From: Sitta carolinensis
Lineage: Eukaryota; Chordata; Aves; Passeriformes; Sittidae
Direction: 5' to 3'
Length of the DNA: 64,000 nt
Assembly (NCBI GenBank): GCA_032173965.1
Contig: CM063283.1
Coordinates: forward strand, 110,555,108-110,619,107
The position numbers were made by a program, and so were the translations under genes. The notes beneath the pieces are model-generated. The model saw only the letters and a program-made list of their open reading frames with translations, was not told the DNA's origin and searched no databases. Below are positions 38,301-49,795 of this stretch, piece after piece; position 1 is the stretch's first letter, and each line of letters starts with the position of its first letter.

Positions 38301-39688
38301 CCTAAACACAATTCTTCATAATTACCCAGTAACAAGAAGCAATTGATCATTAACTTTCACGCTCTGATCTTCCACAAGCAGACTTTCCAGTTACTCCAAA
38401 TTAATCATTTCCTTAGGAACTCCCAGGCAAAGGCAACAGGAAGGAGCTGTCTCATGGGATTTGAGAACTGCAGCGAGTCTTTGGCAGAAATACCTTTCCT
38501 TTACCAGCATTGAATCCATAATGTTCCAAAATGAAAATCTGTAGGTGAAGCATCAGTGACATCAGGATTGAAACTCCAGTCACCTGTACATCCCAGCACA
38601 CCAGACTCACATCACCTTGAGCTCTCCCACACCCTTTCCCAGTCTCCTTTAAGCCCCCTTTAGCAAGGGACTGTCACCAGGGTCACAAGTCAAGCAGGCT
38701 TGGCTAAAAATACCCCCAGCACTGTCCCTGGTCTGCCTCACTGCCATCCACCTCTCCCTGGACATCATCCAGGAGACAGCCACGTCCCAGCACTGGGCAC
38801 AAACCTGTTTGTAGCTCAGGGATCCTCCTCTTCAGGAGTTATTTTACCCTCCCTGGTCAGATTAAACTCACAATATTTCGGTGTATTCACTATTCGTAAT
38901 TCAAATTCGAGTGAAATTAAAAGGCTCTAGAATGGCAATCTAGTTAAGAACTTTAATGAAGAGCCCTTTAGAAATAAAATCTATTATAAAGCACTTAAAT
39001 TAATGAAGGTTGCTCCCCGTCCAAAATCCTTAGCATTCTGCACTAAGAAGGTAAAAGTCTTTTAAAGAAACCTTTAAAATTCTGAACTGCTTCAGATAAG
39101 ATCTGAAGAGGCAACAGTGAAACAAGCTGCATTTGCTATCATATCTCATTCCAGGACAAAACAAAGAAAAAAAATGTTTAACACACCTCTATCCTGAGAA
39201 AAATAGTATTATTTTTTGTTATGGGTGAAGCCATTTCATAGTGAATGAGATGATAATTTTGACTGCATCACCTCCTCAGGCTCTCAGAAAAATTACACAT
39301 CTGCATACTCATACTACAGATATTCATATTCATACCAGGGAACGGTGTATAACAACGAAATAACAATAAAAATATTAAAAATTCAGTCTTCAATAGAGCT
39401 AACACTGGAGGTAGAGAGAGCCTAGTTCATCTTCTGTAGGAGGACCTGTATGCTGGAGTTTTGAATCAGCTTTTTCCCCCTTGTTTACACAAGGCAAGTT
39501 TTTTAACACCATCTTAATATTAAAAGCACTTTTAATTAACCAGAAATATACATAAATAATAGATTTCCAGAAGCTTGATGAGGCTTGCAACCTAAAATAA
39601 CAATGTAATTAATTCCTATGAGGAAGCATTATCTTTACACTGTCCTACCTTGGACAAACACAGCGAGAGTAAATTTGGTTAAAAGCGA
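35350..39688. other. Intronic sequence, no gene recognised
   Basis: About 4.3 kb with unusually few long frames (none above 60 codons between roughly 35.95 and 37.98 kb). I see no repeat family I can name and no RNA gene. Confidence 0.55.
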
Positions 39689-39703
39689 GGGGGGGGGGGG
39701 GGG
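39689..39703 (+). repeat. Poly(G) run, 15 nt
   Basis: Fifteen consecutive G. It could fold into an intermolecular or slipped G-quadruplex and is prone to sequencing length error. No gene context is apparent. Confidence 0.9.
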
Positions 39704-39789
39704 AAAGAAACCAAGCCAAACAGAACATGAGGCTGAGGAGACAAAAATACTTGTGATCAAAGGGTGACACAGCATGGGTGTTTTTATTA

Positions 39790-40118
39790 ATCGTGCAGAA
39801 CCCAGGGAGCAGCCCTGCCAAGCCCACGCTCCTCCCCACGGCCGTGCCTCCCCACCTGTGAGAGGCAGAGAAACCTCAGCAGATCCAGAGCTGGCACGGG
39901 GCCCCTGCTCACCCCAGCCCAGCAGGACTGGAGCAGGTGCCAGCTATTTTTATGTCCAAACTGCAGTTTACAACTGAGCTGTTCTCAAGTTCAAAGGGAG
40001 CAGCCGCCCCAGCAGCCCCTCTGGGGAGGCAGAGGGATGTGCTCCCGGCTCATCCCTTCAGGAAGGGGGGCTGTGGAGGAGCAGGTGGTGGCCCTGGAGT
40101 GGTCTGCAGGAATGGTGG
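39790..40118. other. GC-rich unique sequence flanking the minisatellite
   Basis: This segment is clearly richer in G+C than the surrounding intron, with scattered CpGs such as 'cccacggccgtgcctcccc' near 39836-39854. It has no recognisable exon or promoter element. It could be a minor regulatory patch or simply sequence sharing the composition of the adjoining repeat. Confidence 0.3.
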
Positions 40119-40593
40119 GCTCCAACCATCCCAAACCAGCACCTTCTGAGGCTGCACAACCTGTGAGCTGTGCTCCAGCCATCCCAAACCAGCACCTTCT
40201 GAGGCTGCACACCCTGTGAGCTGTGCTCCAGCCATCCCAAACCAGCACCTTCTGAGGCTGCACAACCTGTGAGCTGTGCTCCAGCCATCCCAAACCAGCA
40301 CCTTCTGAGGCTGCACAACCTGTGAGCTGTGCTCCAGCCATCCCAAACCAGCACCTTCTGAGGCTGCACAACCTGTGAGCTGTGCTCCAGCCATCCCAAA
40401 CCAGCACCTTCTGAGGCTGCACACCCTGTGAGCTGTGCTCCAGCCATCCCAAACCAGCACCTTCTGAGGCTGCACACCCTGTGAGCTGTGCTCCAGCCAT
40501 CCCAAACCAGCACCTTCTGAGGCTGCACAACCTGTGAGATGTGCTCCAACCATCCCAAACCAGCACCTTCTGAGGCTGCACAACCTGTGAGAT
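40119..40593 (+). repeat. 53-bp minisatellite, nine copies
   Basis: The unit starts 'gctccagccatcccaaacca', continues 'gcaccttctgaggctgcaca' and ends 'acctgtgagctgt'. Copies start every 53 bp from 40119 to 40543, with no length variation. Sequence variants are few: aa/ac in 'cacaacc/cacaccc', a/g in 'ccaacc/ccagcc', and 'gagat' in the last two copies. Such uniformity suggests recent expansion or ongoing homogenisation. The unit has no stop in any minus-strand frame and 53 is not a multiple of 3. It therefore produces three overlapping minus-strand frames (39991-40746, 40058-40771, 40050-40583), none of which I take as a gene. Confidence 0.98.
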
Positions 40594-43500
40594 GCCCCAA
40601 AGGCCTGAGCCCTGATGCATCACCCACCCACCCCCCCTGACAGCACCAGGAGAGGGGTGGGCTTGGGCTGATCTCAGAGTTTCTGGGTTCTGAAATATCT
40701 GCAGTTTGTAAATGAAGGAGCGTGGCACTGAATTCATACCTTTCAAAGAGCACTGAATAATCTGATCTCAAACTGATTTACAAGTGTTAACTGGTTCACC
40801 AGTTCACTCTCACACTACAGATCTCAAAGGACTATTTGGAACAGAATCAAGTGGCCAAGTACATGCAAGGAATCATGTCCACAGCAGATCACCTACAAAT
40901 TACACCTTCAGGTAAATCATTTTCCTGCTACAAAAATCTCAGCTTCTAGGATTAGAGACCTTTTGGAAGATGATTCATTCCCTCACTGCACAGTTAAAAG
41001 GATGCCAGGATTACTATATCCCAGACTGTAACTGAAGCCATTCAGTGCAAGCAGCTTTCCTATCAAGGGACCATCTTTTCAGTGAGGTCCATTACATATC
41101 TCAGGGTTTGACTGAAGTATTCAGTACCCTTTTTTTTTCCCCATAAACACAAGAGCTGAGCAGTCTTCTAAACTTCGAGATCATAAATGCCCAGCTTTTA
41201 CAGCTGCAGTAATTAAACCAACTTCTCGTTCCATTACCCACATCAAGTCTCTTCCTTGGCATCTGCTCTATTCCCACACTGCACTCTTCAATCAAACCAA
41301 GATAAGCTATTTTCTAAGATCAGCTGACTTGTCTGTCCCTCAAGACATCACCAGAGCCAAAAGGATTCTGAGCAGATATGATGCATCTTGCTAAACATCC
41401 AAAAGGTCTCTTTTAAAGGAAAAAAAAACCCCGTAGACGTCAGTGCAAGTGGTTATTTTTAGCACCTGAGTTGTTCTATATTTACTCCTTTATGTCTTTC
41501 TAAAAAAAGCATAATCTCTGATGAAGCATTACCATAAAATACACTCTACTGGGAAGCCTGCTTTATGACTCCTGGCTTCTGAGCACTGCAACAAGTACTT
41601 CACACCACCCATTCAAACACACAAGTTTAAGGGTGCACACAGAACAATGCTTCCTCAGTTCCAAAGCAGTGCTTAAAACAACCCAAAGCCAAAACCCATC
41701 CCATCCACACAGAAAGCAAATTCCTCAGTATAATCTCATTCTGATTACATGACACTCTTCAGACTCAAGCTAAAAAACTGCCACTTTTAAGTATTTCTAA
41801 TTGTCTAACCCCTCAAAAACCCCTCAAGATGCCTCGTGAGTAACCTGTTAAGAATTTCAACACAAACCACAACCCCAAACTCCAGGACACACCACACTGC
41901 AACAGAACCTTTAGTTAGCAGGAACAGCAGCAGCTCAGCTCATACAAATACTCAGACTATAAAAGACTACTTAATCTCTTCCTTATTCTCATCTCTTATA
42001 GCTTTTACCTTCTTGCCCTGAAGACTCCTGGCCCTCTACCTCCAGTATATTTACCTCAATAACCTTGTGCCTCTGATCTTATGCAAATTAGCTGAATATT
42101 TCTTTTCAAGGACGAGGTACAGTTAATCAAAGGTGTGGTGTGGCTTATTTGTGTGAGAAGAGATACATCAAATGAACAGGAAAAGCAGAACTGTGTCAAG
42201 GAAGCTTCTGCTAGTTGCAGTAAACTTTCATAAAAAAAAGAAAATAGTTTAAGACAGAGTTTTAAATTAACAAAACTGGGAAGGAAACCTGCACTTTGAA
42301 GCTAACAGTATTTTAATTTGCTGCTCTAGAACGATAGCTACTATCTAGCCACAGTTATTTTAGATTTTTGCATTATCCTAGATCTCTCAACACACCCGTT
42401 GAAACAGCAGGAGTTGGGATGGGGTGGGGAAAGGCAATCCATACCTCTGTGCATTAACTTGAAACCTCTCTCTCCTCTGACCTTGTAGAACTCTGTCTTC
42501 CTTCCAGGTATTCCCTACCTACAAGACAGACATGTCCCATCACTCAGCTGTGCCCTCCAAGTGCTTTCCCAACTGGCATTACCTACACATGGACAGCTCT
42601 CTGATCCCAGGGTAAACAACAGATGGCTGAGGGACTCCAGAGTAGGAAACCATGCTCAGCACACACGCTGGTATCAGATGAACAGGTTTGGTCAGTGGCA
42701 GGTTAGTACTGACTTCATGCAGAGCAAATCACCCAAGTCAAAGATTTTCCACAAGGTAAAAGCATGGCTCTTTAAAAAAAGTGTACGCTTTTGAAGTTAA
42801 AAACATACATGCCCTAATTACCTCAATCCCAGACTGACCTTTGTATATTTGTCTACAGAGACCTTGCTCTACATAACTCTTGCACTATGAAGCCAGAATG
42901 ACTCCAGGTTAATTTTAAAACAAGTTGTTCTGAAAGCTTTCAACTGAGCAAACCCACCTGACTCTCCTATACCTTGTTGTGAAATGTTTTCCCCTACTGA
43001 TTAAAATGTTTCCCATGCAGCTGTGATTTCATTTTAATCTTCTGCATAAAACTGAAGACAAGAAAATATCGAGTTTGAATTCAAGGATCCTCTTCTCATA
43101 GCAACATAAAATTTCACCAAAAAAGGCAATTCTCTCATGATTGCTCCTCCTCTACTAACAAAAAAATAGTTTCTTTATCACTGTCAAGTACCCCAAAGCA
43201 AGACAGCAGAAGCATGCAAAACCTTAGTGAGAAATCAGATACTTTTTATCCTCTGTGATTATTAAAAACAAACAACAAAACACATACAGTAAGAAAATGA
43301 AGTTAGTTCTGCTTAAGGGAAGTTAATCTGTGGCAGAAGGAGCACATCCAATTTATTCTGTTTTCCTAGATTGAAAGTTATTTAGTTCACATGAAAATTA
43401 TGATGTAGTTTGTCTACCTTTTGTGAATTGGATAACCCCTTTTTCAAAATGGATTGAATTCCAGAATAAGCACATCAAGAGAAGTTTGTTCAGAAACCTG

Positions 43501-44323
43501 CACCGTGAAAGAAATGGGGTTTGCCTCTTGGCAACCTTCACTTTTCCTCTACTCCTTAATGCCCTAACTTGGCTGTTTTATGGATTTTGTTAATATTTGG
43601 GTGTCAAACTGACCACATAGAACCTGTGCACTGAAAGGCCAGCACACAGCCAGGTATAACCCATCTGTAATTACAGCTGCTCACACATCCTTCTCAGCCC
43701 CCTGATGTGCTCCTCTGAGCAGACACCCTCCAGACCAGAGCTGGTTCCTCAACACAGGCACGAACACAAAGCTCCCAAGGACACAAACAACCGAGGGGGT
43801 CACTCCCTGACCAGCCATGCTGTAATCAAGAGCACATGAGGGACAAAAATAACCTCTTTCAGGGGAATTAAGACTGCAACATGACCTCTGGCACCTGCTC
43901 CTGCCATGAGAAGGTGGAAAAAGCAACATGGAAAGTCCAGCAAAAACACATCCAAGTCTCAGCCATAGCCAGCATCAAAGGTAATAGCTAAACAGAGGGC
44001 TAAGCAGCTCCCTTTGCACTCTTTTAAGTAATGCCTTTTTCTATTTGATGTTAACCACCACTTCTGCAGCTCTCAGACCTTTGTGATCTGTTTTGCCTCC
44101 TTGCTGAGGCCCCTCCAGACTCTGCCATTTCTCTTTCCTCAACATTTGCCCTGCCTTCTGCCATCTTTCTCATCATTGCTGAACACCACCACTATTTTCA
44201 GCTTTATTTTGTATCATTCTACTTCAAAATGTCCTTTCCCAAGATAAAGATCAATCCCCTTTATGAGCACAGAAGCATGGTCTATTGGCTGATCCTGCCT
44301 TCCAAATAGTGCCATAGGCACAC
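40594..44323. other. Intronic sequence, no gene recognised
   Basis: About 3.7 kb of AT-leaning DNA. It contains short frames only. An octamer-type 'atgcaaat' motif near 42081 is noted, but an isolated motif carries little weight. Confidence 0.55.
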
Positions 44324-44425
44324 TTGGGATACGGGACACCTGGGTGGTTTGTTATATTCACTGGTTATCCTCGTCCTAAAAACTCCAGGCATCACTGCCT
44401 TCCCACAGCAACTTCTTCCCTTAAG

Positions 44426-45304
44426 ATGGCATCAGCCAAGAGAGGTTTTGCTAAATTTGCCTTCCCTTCCCCAGTCCAGCAAAGCAGAGAGACCCCACTC
44501 CAAGTGCTGTGTCTCAATGCCATGAAGCCCTTTCCCCTGGAGGTCTCCTCAAGGAAGGTGACAGGATTTAGAGACACACACTTGGAAATGAGGCAGATCC
44601 AAAGGGTTGGAGGCCCACCAGAAATGCTGCACAGGATAATCAAAAGGGACAAAAGCTTGGTTGACTTGAGTGCATGCACATGTGTGCACTCAAAAAAAAT
44701 GGGGAGGGCAGGCCAAGCAGATTCAGGATCCATCTTTTGCTTTTTATTCATCAGTGCTCACACACTAAGAAGTCATGATACAAAGTTTTGTTCCTCTGTT
44801 CCACTATGTCTGTTCCAAGACACTGATCACAAGTTTTACTGTGTGACAAGTGTCTCAGGTGAGACCCATGCTGGGTACCCCAACTTTTTGAAGCAGATGT
44901 GTGAGGCTGAACTGACATCCTCAGTGTCCACAGCAGCCACCTGTGGCCCACAGGCCCCTGCAGCTATTTGCATCCAGCCCCTTCTGCAGGCAAAACCAGG
45001 CAGCACATGCCACCTCCATCAGGCAAGATACGAGGTCCTGGCCTGGAAATACCTCTGCATGGCCTTCAGTCTGCAGGACTGGCAAAGAACTGCCCCCACT
45101 GTTTATTTAACAGCAGTCCTGGTCAAGGCACCAGGCTGGAATCAATACTGCTCACACTGCCTGGGGATCACAGAGGGCAGAGGCCCAGGTTACCTTGCTG
45201 GTAACCCTCACTACATGGAGGTAAAATATCTGGAAGGCATCCTTGGAAACCCTGACCATAACTACACCCAGACCAGACTGGCTAACCCCACAGCAGCTTT
45301 GTAG
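44426..45304 (+). other. Longest ATG frame in the window (292 codons), no recognised homology
   Basis: An uninterrupted + strand frame runs from an ATG at 44426 (context AAGATGG, a good initiation context) to a TAG ending at 45304; the frame is open from at least 44324. The product is cysteine- and histidine-containing but has no domain, signal peptide or repeat that I recognise. No promoter, splice site or polyadenylation signal frames it convincingly. It runs opposite to AGPAT3. The local sequence is relatively GC-rich and poor in TA, which lengthens chance frames. I list it because of its length only; a chance frame or lncRNA sequence is more likely than a real protein. Confidence 0.15.
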
Positions 45305-48237
45305 GGACTGAGGTTCACAACCCTTACAGGTGACAGTCACTCTTCTGAGCAAGGCCTGAGCTGCAAAAATTCCATTCAAGGACAGCAGAGATGCTGTACC
45401 ACAGGGGGGAAGAAGGCTTTGACTGCCTCTTCTCACAGCAAAACTCTGTGCCTGCTCCTTATCACTTCACATATTGAAAGGAATGGCATCCAGCTGGATC
45501 AAGCTTCTTCACTGGGCCAGAGAACAAGCAGCTGCTCCTTTTGTGTCTTCCCCAAACAATAGATGTGCAGAAAGATGAGACCCCGGTCTTTTGGGTGTGC
45601 TTTGTGGGAGAGCTGCTGGTGAAAACCAGCCACCCCCTGACACCACCCTAATCTCAGAAATCAAGTGGGGATTCAGGCAGCAGGTTCCATAGGTCAAGTG
45701 AGCAGGAAGAGAAATAAAGCGTGTTCCCACAAGAGGCTTATGTCAGGGAACTGACACTCTAGCATCATCCCTGTGAAACAGGGAAGAGGATAATTTGACA
45801 CTTCCTGGAGCAACAGTCCAAGGAGCAGAGATCCAGGGCACAGGTTTCCTCCAGCACGTGCACAGGAAGGACAGTCCGTCGAGGGAGGAGGATACCTCAA
45901 ATGTAAAGAACATGAAGAGGACAGAGCAAGTAAAACTGAAATCTGCTCTCCTGGCCTGCTCCTACTGCACTGCACATGGGGTTAAAGCAGAGACAGCCAC
46001 TCAGCTCCCCTGGCAAAGGGATCCCCTCCTGCATGGTGAAAAAGCCACAGAGAACAGCTCCAAAATCCCAGCCAAAGCCCAGCACTGGCACAGAGGGGAA
46101 GAGAGGACTTCTACTAAAAAGGATTATGAAATTATGAGCATTATGAGAATTATGTGCCATACTGCAGTACAGTTTGGTTGCTTGGGGGTTTGTCTGTCTT
46201 TATAAACTTTTGCTTCAGATATCTGATGGACAGGTAAATTTTCAATCTTACAATATGTACCTTTCTCACTGTGGTTATAATCCCCACAGCTACTAAAAAA
46301 ACAGGGATTAGCATGTCTATTTGAACTACTGATAAAGACAGAAAAGCATACCACAAAGTCCTTTGATTTCCAGTTTGAGCAATATCCTGAGTCTGAACAT
46401 TTCACATGGGTGTATTTTCCCCCCTTCCTCCTCCAAACACTACATTCAGACACCCAGAGGTTATCAAACACAGAGCTAGTATCAGCCAGCCTCTCAGGAT
46501 ATGAATCCCATGGGCTCAGGGCAAATTGCTGTAGAAGCCTGTTTCTTCTTCACTGGACTCTGCTGATTCACAAGCCACATGAAGAGCTCAAGGCAAGGGC
46601 AGGAGTCCACTCTGGCACGCATCCTGCAGGCAATGCAACCACTGATCCTTGGAGTTCTACTCTTGAGCTTGACCAGTGCTGCTACAAGAAAGGCCAGAAG
46701 GCCAAATTTGGTCAGAAACAAGTCAGGGGTAACCCAATAGGGTCTAAGCAGGGTGGATAACAAGGGGCCAGTCTTTATAATGTTTTTTTTTAAATTATAT
46801 ATTTTTTTTACAGAATTGTGTTCTGGTATCCCAGAGAAGCCAGAGCACTGCAGCAAGTAACCCCACCAAGTGACTTCACTGAACCACTGCTTTCCAAACA
46901 TCTCCCTTCTACAGCTTGCCATGAAGCATCACCAACTCCCACGCAAGGGCTCTGCTTCAAACATGCACTGAAGATGTCTCCTACCCTGACCCTCCCTGTC
47001 TTCACTCTTCTGGACCAGGAGTACCCAGAACCTACAGAAAGAAAATACCAAAGGAGAGAGGGAAGCTTTCTTTACATCCCTGACTTGAGCAACGTGAGGA
47101 GCAATATTTTACCTCAAGTGTGTGTGCGAAATCCCAAATCTTTATGATATATTAGAGACAGAAATAATTTTGCAGTAATTTCTTCTTCTGTTTCTTTGCT
47201 TTCTCCGCTCCTGCTCTATATGTAATACATGCTGGCCTATTCTCCAGCCATAAGCACCGAGCCACTGAAATCTGAGAGAAAGCAGATCTCTCATGCATTA
47301 TCACCACCTAGATGTAAATCCTCAGTGTTGGCTCCCCAGTAGAGATGAACCAGCTGCAGAACAAAAGGAATATATCTCTCTGTCAGGCAGTTCACTTCTC
47401 TTACAGGGGGCTGGACAACAGGGAACAGCCCAGCTTGGGGGGACAGGAATGAAAGGAATAAAAAAGGTCAGTGTAGGGAACAGACTAAGCAGATTTGGCA
47501 GCTGCCTGCAAAAGGGGAAAGAAACAGTTTTACTTCCAAATGGGATAACAGGACCCTCAGAAACACGCAGGATAAATCCCTACCAGAGCTATACTCTCAC
47601 ACCTAGTGCCATCCATTCCTGTTCATGTCTGGACAATACTCTGAAGCCTGGGGAAAGGACTAATTTGAGCACAGCTCTTCACTGGGCTGATGAATCAGCT
47701 CTCCAGTGTACATTCTCCTTAGGGAGAAAAGGGAGAATTGGCAGAGGACAGCACTGCAGAAGACAGCAATACAAGGAAACAGCTGCTGAATTTGATGCAG
47801 AAGCAGCCCATCATGTGGGAACATTTTGGTGCAGTGTTCTTGGCCAAAATCCTCATCCCCAGCCAGAACATCCTCCAGCATGAAAGGAACAAGCACATTC
47901 CCTTAGGAAATTCACAGGCATTCCAACTCCAAAATGCTGGCACAGCAAAACCAAAGGCTCTTGGTACTACACATGCAAGTCACAGCAAGACAGAAAATAT
48001 TCTGTAACACATGGCAAATATCAAGGGAAACACACATCCATGATACCATCCTTGAGATGACTGCACTTGTGTGCACCCAGAAGGGATGAGCCTGTCACAT
48101 GCCCACATCTGCATTTCATGAAACCTGTACAAGTTTGAGAATATTCTTCTACAGGACCTTGAGGTCCACTGGCCTTAAGTCTACTGTTAACTTCACTCAC
48201 TAACCTTCCATAAGATTAAATGTAAAACGTACTTCAA
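45305..48237. other. Stop-poor intronic region, no gene recognised
   Basis: Several further + strand frames of 109-196 codons occur (45795-46205, 46410-46760, 46818-47147, 47293-47883), as do minus-strand frames of similar length (for example 46494-46922). None has recognisable motifs. The presence of long frames on both strands points to base composition rather than coding. Confidence 0.5.
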
Positions 48238-48492
48238 GTCTTTTTTCCACAGGCACAAACATCTCCAGGAGAGGCTCCTGCAGGTAAGGAATGCAGAATC
48301 AGCAGTTCAATTTCCTCCTCTCCATGCAAAGGCAAAAACCATCCCTGGAAGTGTTCAAGGCCAGGTTGGATGGGGCCCTGAGCAACCTGGTCTAGTGGAA
48401 GGTGCCTTTGCCCATGGCAGGGGTGTAGGAATGAGATGATCTGCAAGGTCCCTTCCAACCCCTCCCATTCCATATTATTGATGATTCTGTGA
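48238..48492 (+). mobile_element. CR1 LINE, 5'-truncated 3' end
   Basis: The confident part begins near 48340 with 'catccctggaagtgttcaag' and proceeds through the CR1 3' text ('gagcaacctggtctagtgga', 'atgatctgcaaggtcccttcc') to a 'gatgattctgtga' terminus, sense on the + strand. Bases 48238-48339 are a more diverged upstream CR1 part or flank. Confidence 0.88.
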
Positions 48493-49758
48493 AGCACGTA
48501 ACAAAAAATTACAACTGCAAATGTACATGTGCTCCAAGGGCTCTTCACACAATTCAATCTGTTCCACCAAGCAATTTTTATACTTTGAGGAACAGAAGTG
48601 GGTTTATATTCCTATGCCAGACTGACTGGTTGTCTCCTTTTTCTTGAAAGTGAAAAAAAACCCCTTCTCTCAATTCTGTCAGCACAGAGATGGGGATCTA
48701 ACTTCAGAGAACTGCAAGTAACCTGACCTTTTAATTTCTCCTAATGCTTCACATGTGTCCCATCAGTAGCAGACTAACGTTTTCCTTATTTGTTCTTTTC
48801 CTGCACAGAAGAAAAGAGCTTTCACTCTGTGTGAAAGACGATGCCTTTGGGCACTCCCCATGGGCCTCTTATTGTTCACTGTAACTTATTTCTCCTGCTG
48901 GCAACTGGAGACTCATTCACCAGATTTCTCTGGTGACAGGTATAATAAGAGACAAGCAGATAAACTCCTATTGCATCTCTGGACACCTGCTCTGAAAGGG
49001 GGTTCTGTTCCTGCACACTGTTATTTGAACACATACTTGACCTTTCCAAGGCAAGCACCAGTTTTCCACAGAAAAGGCTTGGTCTGACTGTCAAACTGAA
49101 GGGTGCCAAAAAACCACTTGTTCTCCTCAAATATCTCCCAGCACTACCTTCATGAATTGAGAAACCAACAGCCTCAAGGACTTATTTCCAGTCCTGCAAA
49201 ACACAAGGCTTAAAGCAAATAGGGCCTTCTTGTTGTAATACAAATAAAACTATGACACTCTGCCTATCTATCAGGATTGTAAAAATACAGAGTCCTGGGA
49301 AGGAGTCCTGCTGGTTTTTTCATGAGTTTCTTTCCACGTGACCAAAAGGTGTACTTTCCCCCACAAATGCCTTTAACCTGGAAAAGCAAAGCAGCAGATT
49401 TTTTATTTTTTTTTAAATTCTAAATGCTGAGCCACTGAAAACTAAGGGAGGGCTCTACTGACACAGCAAATTCCTGAGCCCGGTGAGACTCAGGACATGA
49501 GATCATTGCTTCCTCCAAAGTCAGCCTGAAGAGTAGAAATACACTAACAGTCTTCTAGTATTCACTCAATGGCTTTCAAACCAGTCAGTAACTCTACCCA
49601 AAAGGCATAAAAATTAGGTCCTGAAGAAACGGTGAAGAGGAAAACATGCACAACACATTTTGGGAAAGTTCTTGAGCGAGGGGAAAAAGAGCAGACAAAG
49701 AAAACTCCATAAGAGAGGCAGGAGAAGCAACATGAGTGAACAAAGATGCTGGATGAAA

Positions 49759-49760
<2 letters not shown>

Positions 49761-49792
<32 letters not shown>
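49761..49792 (+). repeat. Poly(A) homopolymer, 32 nt
   Basis: The longest homopolymer in the window. No retroposon body is recognisable upstream. Confidence 0.92.

Positions 49793-49795
<3 letters not shown>

Noticed and set aside
40119..40593. Possible CRISPR-like repeat array
   Set aside because: The copies are contiguous with no unique spacers and the genome is vertebrate; it is a minisatellite.
39991..40771. Minus-strand frames of 251, 237 and 177 codons
   Set aside because: They are produced by the stop-free 53-bp minisatellite read in three frames and have no independent sign of coding.
42078..42090. Octamer-like 'atgcaaat' motif as a regulatory site
   Set aside because: A single eight-base match in 64 kb is expected by chance, and no supporting cluster of sites is present.
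47293..47883. 196-codon + strand frame as a separate gene
   Set aside because: It has no recognisable domain, and comparable frames occur on the opposite strand nearby, so composition is the better explanation.
49741..49792. Poly(A) run as the tail of a retrogene or SINE
   Set aside because: No coding relic, SINE-like box A/B promoter or target-site duplication is recognisable beside it.
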